Assembly (NCBI GenBank): GCA_021828575.1
Contig: JAJZEL010000063.1
Location: 1 to 6,984 of the forward strand
Direction of reading: 5' to 3'
Length of the DNA stretch: 6,984 nt
Origin: Pseudomonadota bacterium
GTDB lineage: Bacteria > Pseudomonadota > Gammaproteobacteria > Burkholderiales > Ferrovaceae
Shown here: in pieces, positions 1 to 5,491 of the stretch
Position numbering within the stretch: position 1 is the first letter of the stretch
Layout: the number at the start of each line of letters is the position of its first letter
Translations under genes and position numbers: made by a program
The notes under the pieces: generated by a model
What the model was told of the DNA's origin: nothing
The model's input: the letters and a program-made list of their open reading frames with translations, nothing else
The model's database searches: none

Positions 1-45
1 GGAGTCTATAAACTGTATGATAAAACACTAAATCTTTTTGAATCT

Positions 46-348
46 TTAAAAACAAAAGTCAATGATGATGTAGTGTCCATCAGCGATCTGAATGAACCGA
101 TTGTTGATGAGTTGGACCAACGCATCAAGAGCTTCGTTTTCCTGAGGACCTTCCGCATCTAGGGTGACCGTGCTGCCCTTTGCGGCGGCCAGCATCATGA
201 CTCCCATGATGCTTTTGGCATTCACTTGTTTGCCTTGTTTGGCAATGGTGATATGGCAAGGAAAACCAGAGGCGGTTTGGGTGAGTTTGGCAGAGGCGCG
301 AGCGTGCAACCCTAATTTGTTGATAATTTCAATTTCTCGGCTGGGCAT
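46..348 (-). CDS. ptsH: HPr family phosphocarrier protein
   Basis: HPr is a small cytoplasmic protein that takes phosphate from PEP via enzyme I on a histidine and passes it to EIIA proteins. The 100-aa product has the active-site motif GLHARAS with His15 and the regulatory-site motif KSIMGVMML with Ser46, the residue phosphorylated by HPr kinase in species that have it. Both positions are canonical. The ATG lies about six residues before the conserved first strand, as expected. It has no clear Shine-Dalgarno sequence and sits 20 nt inside phoR, so translational coupling is likely (inference). Typical HPr proteins end near residue 85-90; this one carries an extra tail of about 15 residues (IQIADGHYIIIDFCF) encoded in increasingly AT-rich DNA, ending at a TAA. 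No enzyme I gene is visible in the remaining 45 nt. Family assignment is secure; the pathway (sugar or nitrogen-type PTS) is not shown. Confidence 0.93.
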   Translation of the reverse strand: MPSREIEIINKLGLHARASAKLTQTASGFPCHITIAKQGKQVNAKSIMGVMMLAAAKGSTVTLDAEGPQENEALDALVQLINNRFIQIADGHYIIIDFCF

Positions 349-1678
349 GTGTTGTGAGCGGTTCTGTGGATGAAAGAGGAAATGTCACACGTTCCCTGGG
401 GATTCTCAGGGAAAAAACACTGCCCTGCCCTGGGGTACTGGACACCTCCAGCTTGGCATCATGGTGGATTGCGATCTGTTTGACAATAGCCAGTCCCAGC
501 CCCGTTCCACCGGTTTCCCTGGAACGGGCGCGGTCTACCCGGTAAAACCGTTCAGTCAGGCGGGGCAAGTGTTCAGCCTCGATGCCAGGTCCCGTGTCAG
601 CAACGGAAAACACGCCTTCCCCGGAGTCCGTTTTCCAGGACAAGATGATTTTTCCTCCTTCGGGTGTGTAACGCACGGCGTTGCTGACCAGATTGCCAAA
701 GGCGCTGAGAAGTTCTGACTCATTGCCCAGAATATGATCGGATACTGCAACGTTCATGGATAAGACTTCATGCCGATCCTGGCTCAGGTGACGAGCCATC
801 TGGGTGAGTTGCTGCATCAGGGCGGCAACGGGCACTTTGGTCAATGAGGCTTTTTCAGGCTGGCTTTCCAGACGGGATAGTGTCAGAAGTTCGTCCACAA
901 GGCGTTGCATTCGCAAAGTCTGTGTCTGCATGGTGCCCAGGACCCTGTGACGGGTGGCGTTATCGAGCGGATTTCCATCCAGGAGGGTTTCAATGAAACC
1001 ACCCACCACTGTGAGGGGGGTTCTCAATTCGTGGGACACATTGGCCACGAAATCACGCCGGATGCGTTCGTCGCGTTCCTTGCGGGTAATGTCCTGGCTG
1101 ACCAGAAGCCGTTCTGTCGGGCTATAGGGAATCATTTGTACCGAGAGGGTCAGGTTCTGTCCACGTACCCGGTGCAGGATGAGAGGCGGGGTGTTTTCCA
1201 CGGCGGTTCTAAGATAGGAGTTGAACTCGGTCTGGCGTACCAGATAGGTCAGGCTTTGGCCCCTGTCCTGTTCCAGTCGAATCCCCAGATGCGCCTCTGC
1301 GCTGGGATTGCACCAGATGATCCTGTCGGTGGCATCCAGGATGATTACACCGGTCGGGAGTGCTGCCCCGGCGTGAAGAAATCGTTCCAGGGTATCCCGC
1401 AATTGACGCTGGGTTTCGATGGATTTCTTTTCCAGTTGATAAAGCTGGGAAAACACCCTTCCCCAGGTATTGCCGGGAACGAGTACATCCTGGGGACTAT
1501 GGTCATGCAACCATTTTTCCAGCGTCAGGAGTTTCCACGAGTCCCTGATGGCCACTATGGCCAGAAAGGCTGCTAGCGTCCCCATTCCCAAAGCCCAGCC
1601 AAGCAGCAGGCCCGAGGTGCTGGCAACGACCAGAGCCACCAGAGCGGCGGGGATAGCATATTGCAGAAAGTTTTTCAT
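329..1678 (-). CDS. phoR: PhoR-type phosphate regulon sensor histidine kinase
   Basis: This is an inner-membrane sensor kinase that autophosphorylates on histidine and passes phosphate to PhoB. Numbering from the ATG at 1678 (449 aa), residues ~6-45 are hydrophobic and form one or two membrane helices with almost no periplasmic loop, as in E. coli PhoR. A linker follows, then a PAS domain at ~98-200 (ALPTGVIILD, then IIWCNPSAE). The HisKA helix has VSHELRTPL with His216. The ATPase domain shows the N box (LLSAFGNLVSNAVRYTPEGG), the G1 box DTGPG, ERFYRVD and the G2 box GGTGLGLAIV. All catalytic motifs are intact. The start is uncertain. A TTG at 1693 (454 aa) has AGGG seven nt upstream, whereas the ATG at 1678 has no visible Shine-Dalgarno sequence; I prefer the ATG by codon type. 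phoB ends 49 nt upstream and ptsH overlaps the 3' end. The orthology to PhoR rests on architecture and the adjacent phoB. Confidence 0.93.
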   Translation of the reverse strand: MKNFLQYAIPAALVALVVASTSGLLLGWALGMGTLAAFLAIVAIRDSWKLLTLEKWLHDHSPQDVLVPGNTWGRVFSQLYQLEKKSIETQRQLRDTLERFLHAGAALPTGVIILDATDRIIWCNPSAEAHLGIRLEQDRGQSLTYLVRQTEFNSYLRTAVENTPPLILHRVRGQNLTLSVQMIPYSPTERLLVSQDITRKERDERIRRDFVANVSHELRTPLTVVGGFIETLLDGNPLDNATRHRVLGTMQTQTLRMQRLVDELLTLSRLESQPEKASLTKVPVAALMQQLTQMARHLSQDRHEVLSMNVAVSDHILGNESELLSAFGNLVSNAVRYTPEGGKIILSWKTDSGEGVFSVADTGPGIEAEHLPRLTERFYRVDRARSRETGGTGLGLAIVKQIAIHHDAKLEVSSTPGQGSVFSLRIPRERVTFPLSSTEPLTTHAQPRN

Positions 1679-1682
1679 GGGT

Positions 1683-1739
1683 TTCAGGGCCAATTAACTG
1701 CCCTGAAGGTTACCAGAGCGCGCCCCTTCAGGGGAGCGC
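1683..1739 (-). promoter_or_regulatory. Alternative-hairpin segment between phoB and phoR
   Basis: Three mutually related segments occur in the mRNA order A (1733-1725, CCCTGAAGG), B (1709-1700, CCTTCAGGGC) and C (1690-1683, GCCCTGAA). A pairs perfectly with B over 9 bp (loop 15 nt). B pairs perfectly with C over 8 bp (loop 9 nt). The two pairings cannot coexist. A can also fold locally: CCCC and GGGG (1734-1731 with 1726-1723) close a 4-nt loop, extended by GCGC/GCGC (1739-1736 with 1721-1718) across one mismatch. A contains the phoB stop codon (1730-1728). B contains the AGGG that would serve a TTG start at 1693, and C lies just before the ATG at 1678. No U-tract follows, so it is not a classical terminator. 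The pairing is seen directly; a role in setting phoR translation relative to phoB is inference. Confidence 0.5.
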
Positions 1740-2462
1740 AGTCAGGCGATAGCCTGCCCCCCGGACGGTTTGCAAAAGTCGGTCTGCCCCGCTGGGTTCC
1801 AGTGCGGCACGCAGACGTCTGATGTGCACATCCACTGTGCGTTCCTCAATGAAGACATGGTCACCCCAAACATGATCCAGAATCTGGGTTCGGGAATACA
1901 CCCGCTCGGGGTGCGTCATGAAGAAATGCAGGAGTTTGAACTCGGTAGGCCCAAGGTTGACTTCCGTGTCTCCCACGCTGATACGATGGGTAGAAGGATC
2001 CAGGGTGAGTTCCTTGAACTTCACCTGATCTTCGGTCATTTGCGGGGCGCGACGCCGGAGTACTGCCTTGATGCGAGCATTCAGTTCTCGGATGGAAAAC
2101 GGTTTCGTGATGTAGTCGTCAGCTCCGGACTCCAGTCCCAGCAGTTTGTCACCTTCTTCCACCCGTGCGGTCAGCATGATGATGGGAATCTGACGCGTTC
2201 TTTCTTGAGCGCGCAGACGTCTCACCAAGTCTATGCCGCTCATGCCAGGCAACATCCAATCCACCAGTACCAGATCAGGCAATGAATCACGTACGTGTTC
2301 CAGGGCGGATTGAGCGTCGGGGGCCAAATGAGGATCGTGTCCGGCCTGGTTCAGGTTTAGGGCAATCAGATCCTGTATGGCCGCCTCGTCTTCGACGACC
2401 AGAATGCGGGCTCCCAAACGAACCTCCGGCGATGATGTGGGCATAGGTGAAAGATTTTCCAT
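1728..2462 (-). CDS. phoB: PhoB-type phosphate regulon response regulator
   Basis: This is a cytoplasmic OmpR/PhoB-class transcription factor that PhoR activates under phosphate limitation and that binds PHO boxes. Numbered from the ATG at 2462 (244 aa), the receiver domain spans ~19-135, with the acidic pocket Glu24-Asp25, phospho-acceptor Asp68 in LVDWMLPGMSG, Thr98 in MLTAR and Lys120 in DDYITKPF. The C-terminal winged helix (~148-242) includes LGPTEFKLLHFFMTHPERVY, ILDHVWG, RTVDVHIRRLR and TVRGAGYR, close to the PhoB pattern. An upstream GTG at 2492 would give 254 aa but lies inside the PHO-like box and has no Shine-Dalgarno sequence, so I rejected it. An ATG at 2444 is a second possibility (238 aa). 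The putative -10 is only 7 nt before the ATG at 2462, so the mRNA may be leaderless if that start is right. phoR follows after 49 nt. Confidence 0.95.
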   Translation of the reverse strand: MENLSPMPTSSPEVRLGARILVVEDEAAIQDLIALNLNQAGHDPHLAPDAQSALEHVRDSLPDLVLVDWMLPGMSGIDLVRRLRAQERTRQIPIIMLTARVEEGDKLLGLESGADDYITKPFSIRELNARIKAVLRRRAPQMTEDQVKFKELTLDPSTHRISVGDTEVNLGPTEFKLLHFFMTHPERVYSRTQILDHVWGDHVFIEERTVDVHIRRLRAALEPSGADRLLQTVRGAGYRLTALP

Positions 2463-2473
2463 ACAGGCCGTTA

Positions 2474-2503
2474 TACCTGCGGGAAATGACACGAATGTTA
2501 CAG
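2474..2503 (-). promoter_or_regulatory. Putative PhoB-activated promoter (PHO box and -10) of phoB
   Basis: On the minus strand, CTGTAACATTCGTGTCATT (2503-2485) matches the E. coli PHO box consensus CTGTCATAWAWCTGTCAYW at 14 of 19 positions by my count. The two direct half-repeats start 11 bp apart; the first matches 6 of 8 and the second 7 of 8. Nine nt further on is TATAAC (2475-2470), a 5 of 6 match to the -10 hexamer. That is near the usual spacing for promoters where the PHO box replaces the -35. It fits in the 57-nt gap between the methyltransferase stop and phoB. Autoregulation is inferred from the known behaviour of phoB genes. Confidence 0.55.
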
Positions 2504-2519
2504 CAGATTCTGGCGGAGG

Positions 2520-3668
2520 TCAGGTTTTGCGATGGGACCCTGCCATGATTCGGATTTCAAAGAGCCTGCATTCCAGCGCACCGTTGAAGAGAGGCGTTTT
2601 TCGGGAAGTCTTGAGCCGAATCAGTTGAGTCAGTCGGCGGTCTGCCGTAAAAAAGTAGGCGCTCCAGTTTGTATAGCGCTGTTTAAGGACGTCGCCGATC
2701 AGGGGGTAAAGACGAGCCAGTTCTTCCTGTTCACCCATTCTGACCCCATAGGGTGGGTTGGTTACGATGATGCCTGATGGAGCTGGAGGCGATGATTCCA
2801 GAAAGTTGACCTGTTTCAACTGCACGCAATCCTGCAACCCTGCTGCGGTCAGATTATGGCGAGCACTTTCCAGGGCATCTCCCTTGAGGTCGTAGCCCCA
2901 CAAGGGTAACGGTCTCGGCGGCTGGCTGCGTCCTGCAGCTTCCGCCTTGAGTGTGCGCCAGATGTCCTGGGGCCAGCCTTGCAGCTTTTCAAATCCGAAA
3001 GTGCGACCCAATCCCGGAGCTCTGTCCAGGGCTTGTTCTGCCGCTTCCACCAGAAAAGTGCCTGAACCGCAGAAAGGGTCCAGTAATGACACTCCGGGAC
3101 GCCAATCGGCAAGGCGAAGAATGCCCGCTGCCAGGTTCTTCTTGAGTGGAGCCAGACCAGCCTCCATGCGCAGGCCTCGTTTGAACAGGGCATCTCCCGT
3201 GGTATCCAGGTAGAGGTGGTAACGATTTTCCGTTACGTACACATGGACACGCATATCGGGCGCACGGGTGTCCACCGAAGGCCGTTTCTGAAAACGGTCG
3301 CGGAAGCGGTCACATATGGCGTCCTTCACCCTCAGGGTGACGAAATCCAGGCTTTTGAGTGGGCTGCGATGGGCTTGGGTATCCACCCGGAGTGTCAGGT
3401 CCGGGGACACCCATTGTTCCCATGGCAGGCGAAGGGCAGCTTCGTAAATATCCTGGGCGTCCGTGTAGACTCCGGTGTCCCTCAACCAGAGAATTCGGCT
3501 GGCCAGACGACTCTCCAGGTTGGCCCGCATGGCGGTTTCCCTGCTACCGAAAAAAGCAACACCAGCATCAACGGGTGTGACACCTGTCGCACCCAGTTGT
3601 GACAGTTCTTCGCCCATCATGATTTCGAGACCACGGGGGCAAGTGGCAAAAAAAGACTCTTGTGGCAT
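2520..3668 (-). CDS. rlmL: RlmL-type THUMP-domain 23S rRNA (guanine-N2) methyltransferase
   Basis: This is a predicted SAM-dependent methyltransferase acting on 23S rRNA; the E. coli relative makes m2G2445. The 382-aa product begins with FFATCPRGLEIMMGEEL, resembling the RlmL N-terminus (FASTARGLEELL). A THUMP-containing RNA-binding region covers roughly 45-165, with LKSLDFVTLRVKDAICDRF, and RAPDMRVHVYV and YLDTTGDALFKRG at its end. The Rossmann methyltransferase domain follows, with motif I LLDPFCGSGTFLVEAA (~195-210), GYDLKGDAL (~258) and the catalytic NPPYG (304-308). In E. coli this domain is fused to RlmK in one long protein; here only the RlmL half is present, which is common outside enterobacteria. 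The ATG at 3668 is five nt after the HemJ stop and has no strong Shine-Dalgarno sequence, so coupling with hemJ is likely. The exact target base is inferred from family similarity. Confidence 0.88.
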   Translation of the reverse strand: MPQESFFATCPRGLEIMMGEELSQLGATGVTPVDAGVAFFGSRETAMRANLESRLASRILWLRDTGVYTDAQDIYEAALRLPWEQWVSPDLTLRVDTQAHRSPLKSLDFVTLRVKDAICDRFRDRFQKRPSVDTRAPDMRVHVYVTENRYHLYLDTTGDALFKRGLRMEAGLAPLKKNLAAGILRLADWRPGVSLLDPFCGSGTFLVEAAEQALDRAPGLGRTFGFEKLQGWPQDIWRTLKAEAAGRSQPPRPLPLWGYDLKGDALESARHNLTAAGLQDCVQLKQVNFLESSPPAPSGIIVTNPPYGVRMGEQEELARLYPLIGDVLKQRYTNWSAYFFTADRRLTQLIRLKTSRKTPLFNGALECRLFEIRIMAGSHRKT

Positions 3669-3673
3669 GGTTG

Positions 3674-4096
3674 TCAGAAAGGTTTGACCACGACGAGTAT
3701 CACTACCGGGATCAGGATCAGGACGGGGACCTCGTTGAACCAGCGATACCAGACGTGGGAGCGGGCATTGCGGTCATCTCTGAAGTCCAGCAATAATCGG
3801 CCGCACCAGAGGTGATAAAAAGCGAGCATGAGCACCAGAACCCCCTTTGGGTACAGCCAACCCCCATGGTCTCCAAAACCCAGGACCATGACGAGCCCGG
3901 AGGCCACCGTGAGTATGCCGCCAGGTGTCATGATTCCCCAGAAGAGCTTGCGCTCCATGACCTTGAAACGTTCGCATCCGGTTTTGTCATCGCCCGCCAT
4001 GGCGTGATAAACGAATAACCTAGGAAGATAAAACAAACCGGAAAACCAGGTGACCATGAAAATCACGTGGAATGCCTTGACGTAGAAAAATGCCAT
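3674..4096 (-). CDS. hemJ: HemJ-type protoporphyrinogen IX oxidase
   Basis: HemJ is an inner-membrane enzyme that oxidises protoporphyrinogen IX to protoporphyrin IX, the penultimate step of heme synthesis, in bacteria lacking HemG or HemY. The 140-aa product has the family length and four hydrophobic segments (~5-27, ~53-74, ~81-99, ~122-138). Family hallmarks include His10 in the first helix (KAFHVIFMVTWFSGLFYLPRL), Lys84 in the loop or start of the third helix, YHLWCG, and a C-terminus WYRWFNEVPVL...VVVKPF that is highly typical of HemJ. The ATG at 4096 is preceded by AAGAGG four nt away (4106-4101), a usable Shine-Dalgarno sequence overlapping the hydrolase stop codon. It is the third gene of the minus-strand operon, 9 nt after the hydrolase. 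No other heme gene is in the window. Confidence 0.92.
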   Translation of the reverse strand: MAFFYVKAFHVIFMVTWFSGLFYLPRLFVYHAMAGDDKTGCERFKVMERKLFWGIMTPGGILTVASGLVMVLGFGDHGGWLYPKGVLVLMLAFYHLWCGRLLLDFRDDRNARSHVWYRWFNEVPVLILIPVVILVVVKPF

Positions 4097-4105
4097 GGAA
4101 CCTCT

Positions 4106-4711
4106 TCAGAAGCGGCAGGCAAGGGTGGTCCATTCTTGAATGATGCCCAGCCTGTGGTGGAAAAAATGGTCTGCCCCGGGAATGACAACAACGGACAGGT
4201 CCTGAGGCTCCGCCCACCGCATGACCTGGTCCAGGGTAATCGTTGTGTCTTTTTCGCCATGAATCAACAGAGTGGATCGGGGCACGGTCCCAAGGGGAAA
4301 GTGTCCCACTGCCGCTCCCACCATAACCAGACGATGGCATGTTGCCTGTCTGGCCACTTCGCTCATGACATAGGCGCCGAAGGAAAACCCGGAGAGGAAC
4401 AGTGGTCCATCGGGCCATTGTCTCCTGAAATGAGCCAGTAGCGCCAGCCAGTCAGCTGTTTCCCCTCTGCCCTCATCGAAGGTGCCGTCGCTGGCTCCAA
4501 CCCCGCGGAAATTCATGCGGACCGATGCACATCCAAGACGAACAAATGATTTTGCCAGCGTCTGGGTAACCTTGTTATGCATGGTTCCACCGAAGAGCGG
4601 ATGAGGGTGAGCCACCAGAGCCAAACCGCGTACACCGTCCTTGGGCAGGTCCACCAGGGTTTCCAGCTGACCTGCGGGGCCTGCCTGAAAGTTTGCGAGA
4701 AAGTCGGTCAT
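4106..4711 (-). CDS. Small alpha/beta hydrolase (COG2945-like), substrate unknown
   Basis: This is a predicted cytoplasmic serine hydrolase of 201 aa with no signal peptide. It shows the features of the short dienelactone-hydrolase-like group: an oxyanion-side motif LVAHPHPLFGGTMHNKV (~32-48), the segment MNFRGVGASDG (~66-76), the nucleophile elbow GFSFGAY with Ser110, a candidate Asp155 in HGEKDTTI and His182 in PGADHFFHHRL. The Ser-Asp-His order and spacing support a working triad, and the length is normal for the group. The start ATG overlaps the stop of the carbonic anhydrase-like gene as ATGA (4711-4708), a classic coupling arrangement; no separate Shine-Dalgarno sequence is seen. The natural substrate is not known for this family and cannot be read from the neighbours. 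Esterase or acyl hydrolase activity is the safest guess. Confidence 0.85.
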   Translation of the reverse strand: MTDFLANFQAGPAGQLETLVDLPKDGVRGLALVAHPHPLFGGTMHNKVTQTLAKSFVRLGCASVRMNFRGVGASDGTFDEGRGETADWLALLAHFRRQWPDGPLFLSGFSFGAYVMSEVARQATCHRLVMVGAAVGHFPLGTVPRSTLLIHGEKDTTITLDQVMRWAEPQDLSVVVIPGADHFFHHRLGIIQEWTTLACRF

Positions 4712-5241
4712 GGGTTTGCTCGGGACATGGCACGCAGGTGTGAGCGGTATCTTTTGATACGCTGGACATAGCTGTCGGCATTGGCATACAGGCCGCGAAT
4801 TTCTTCCGGGGTCAATGTTCGCACTACTCGCCCTGGACTGCCAAGCACCAGTGAGCCATCCGGGATGACCTTGCCTTCAGGAATCAGCGTTTGTGCGCCA
4901 ATCAGGCAGTTTTTTCCAATGATGGCTCGATTGAGCACCACGGCCTGTATGCCGATGAGGCTGCCATCGCCCACCGTACAGCCATGCAGCATGGCCATGT
5001 GCCCCACGCTGACGTCCTGACCCAGCTGCAGGGGAATGCCGGGGTCGGCATGCAGGACTGCACCATCCTGTACGTTGCTGCGGGTGCCAATCACAATAGC
5101 CTCATCGTCGCCTCGAATGACGGCGTTGCACCACACGGAAGACAGCGCCGCCAGAGTAACGCGTCCTATGATGATTGCACTGGGGTCAACATGGCAATCT
5201 TCTGACAGGGACGGAGTGTGTGATTCCAGTTGATAAATCAT
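4708..5241 (-). CDS. Gamma-class carbonic anhydrase family hexapeptide-repeat protein
   Basis: This is a left-handed beta-helix trimer protein of the gamma-carbonic anhydrase/YrdA group, predicted cytoplasmic. The 177-aa sequence shows hexapeptide repeats from about residue 18 to 135, ending with the typical cap GSPGRVVRTLTPEEI and a C-terminal helix. The three zinc ligands are present: His64 (NVQDGAVLH), His81 (VSVGH) and His86 (AMLHG). Arg43 and Asp45 of VIRGDD are also conserved. Many short members lack the acidic loops of archaeal Cam and show little or no CO2 hydration activity, so metal binding is well supported but carbonic anhydrase activity is not certain. The ATG at 5241 has a good Shine-Dalgarno sequence, GAGGT, four nt upstream (5250-5246). 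It is the first gene of the minus-strand operon and faces the divergent ABC transporter operon across 250 nt. Confidence 0.93.
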   Translation of the reverse strand: MIYQLESHTPSLSEDCHVDPSAIIIGRVTLAALSSVWCNAVIRGDDEAIVIGTRSNVQDGAVLHADPGIPLQLGQDVSVGHMAMLHGCTVGDGSLIGIQAVVLNRAIIGKNCLIGAQTLIPEGKVIPDGSLVLGSPGRVVRTLTPEEIRGLYANADSYVQRIKRYRSHLRAMSRANP

Positions 5242-5408
5242 GCGTACCTCAAGGCGGGAATGGCGTGGAAATGACGGAGAATATTATTGCAGTAAAATGT
5301 CACTATAGATAGGCGGGTTTCCTGGATAGGGGGGAAGGAGAGAGAGGGAAGTGTTCCGTGAGCCGCGTCATATCGGGAAAGCTGATATTGCAATAATTTA
5401 CAACAATT

Positions 5409-5437
5409 TTGTTATATTTTCCCCTTGTGTTTAGAAT
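5409..5437 (+). promoter_or_regulatory. Candidate sigma-70 promoter for the ABC transporter genes
   Basis: TTGTTA (5409-5414, 4 of 6 to the -35 consensus) is followed 17 bp later by TAGAAT (5432-5437, 5 of 6 to the -10 consensus). Transcription would start near 5444, giving a leader of about 48 nt before the ATG at 5492. The AT-rich flank upstream (5385-5408) could serve as an UP element. This is a consensus match only. Confidence 0.42.
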
Positions 5438-5479
5438 GAGGCACGGGGGGTGGAACCCTGGAAAAAAACATACCATATG

Positions 5480-5484
5480 AGGAG
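5480..5484 (+). promoter_or_regulatory. Ribosome binding site deciding the binding-protein start
   Basis: AGGAG lies seven nt before the ATG at 5492. It fixes that ATG as the start over the in-frame GTG at 5450 and over the ATG at 5477, which lies just before the AGGAG itself. The signal peptide also begins correctly at this ATG. Confidence 0.85.
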
Positions 5485-5491
5485 AACCGTC

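Larger units (their letters stand above)
5242..5491. other. Divergent intergenic regulatory region
   Basis: These 250 nt separate the leftward carbonic anhydrase operon from the rightward ABC transporter genes and must hold both promoters. The right half contains a plausible plus-strand promoter (5409-5437) and two AT-rich stretches (5281-5310 and 5385-5420). The left half offers a weak minus-strand candidate, TAATAT (5286-5281), with no good -35. A 24-nt uninterrupted purine run lies at 5328-5351. A 9-bp inverted repeat, ATTATTGCA (5283-5291) and TGCAATAAT (5389-5397), brackets the centre. A smaller one, ATATC and GATAT (5370-5374 and 5384-5388), lies near the plus-strand promoter. I see no small gene here. 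Confidence 0.6.

Noticed and set aside
34..58. Possible terminator hairpin at the end of ptsH
   Set aside because: CTTTTTG (34-40) and CAAAAG (53-58) pair only with a bulge. The stem is almost all A-T and no clear U-tract follows in the minus-strand transcript.
905..1576. Long plus-strand open frame (223 codons) opposite phoR
   Set aside because: It lies wholly within phoR on the other strand, has no recognisable domain and no ribosome binding site, and phoR has all kinase motifs. It is a codon-usage shadow.
1770..2285. Plus-strand open frame (171 codons) opposite phoB
   Set aside because: It is entirely antisense to phoB, whose receiver and winged-helix motifs are intact; no family resemblance was seen.
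2463..2492. GTG start at 2492 for phoB
   Set aside because: No Shine-Dalgarno sequence precedes it, the extra residues are not typical of PhoB, and the codon falls inside the PHO-like box.
5254..5277. Second PHO-box-like element before the carbonic anhydrase gene
   Set aside because: The minus strand reads CCGTCATTTCCACGCCATT, but the half-repeats match only 6 and 5 of 8, and it sits too close to the Shine-Dalgarno sequence to act as an activating -35 site.
5438..5460. Possible sigma-54 promoter (GGCAC followed by GTGGA)
   Set aside because: The -12 GC element is missing, so the essential GG-N10-GC pattern is not met.
5450..5491. N-terminal extension of the binding protein from a GTG at 5450
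   Set aside because: The extension would place charged residues before the signal peptide, and AGGAG at 5480-5484 is ideally spaced for the ATG at 5492.
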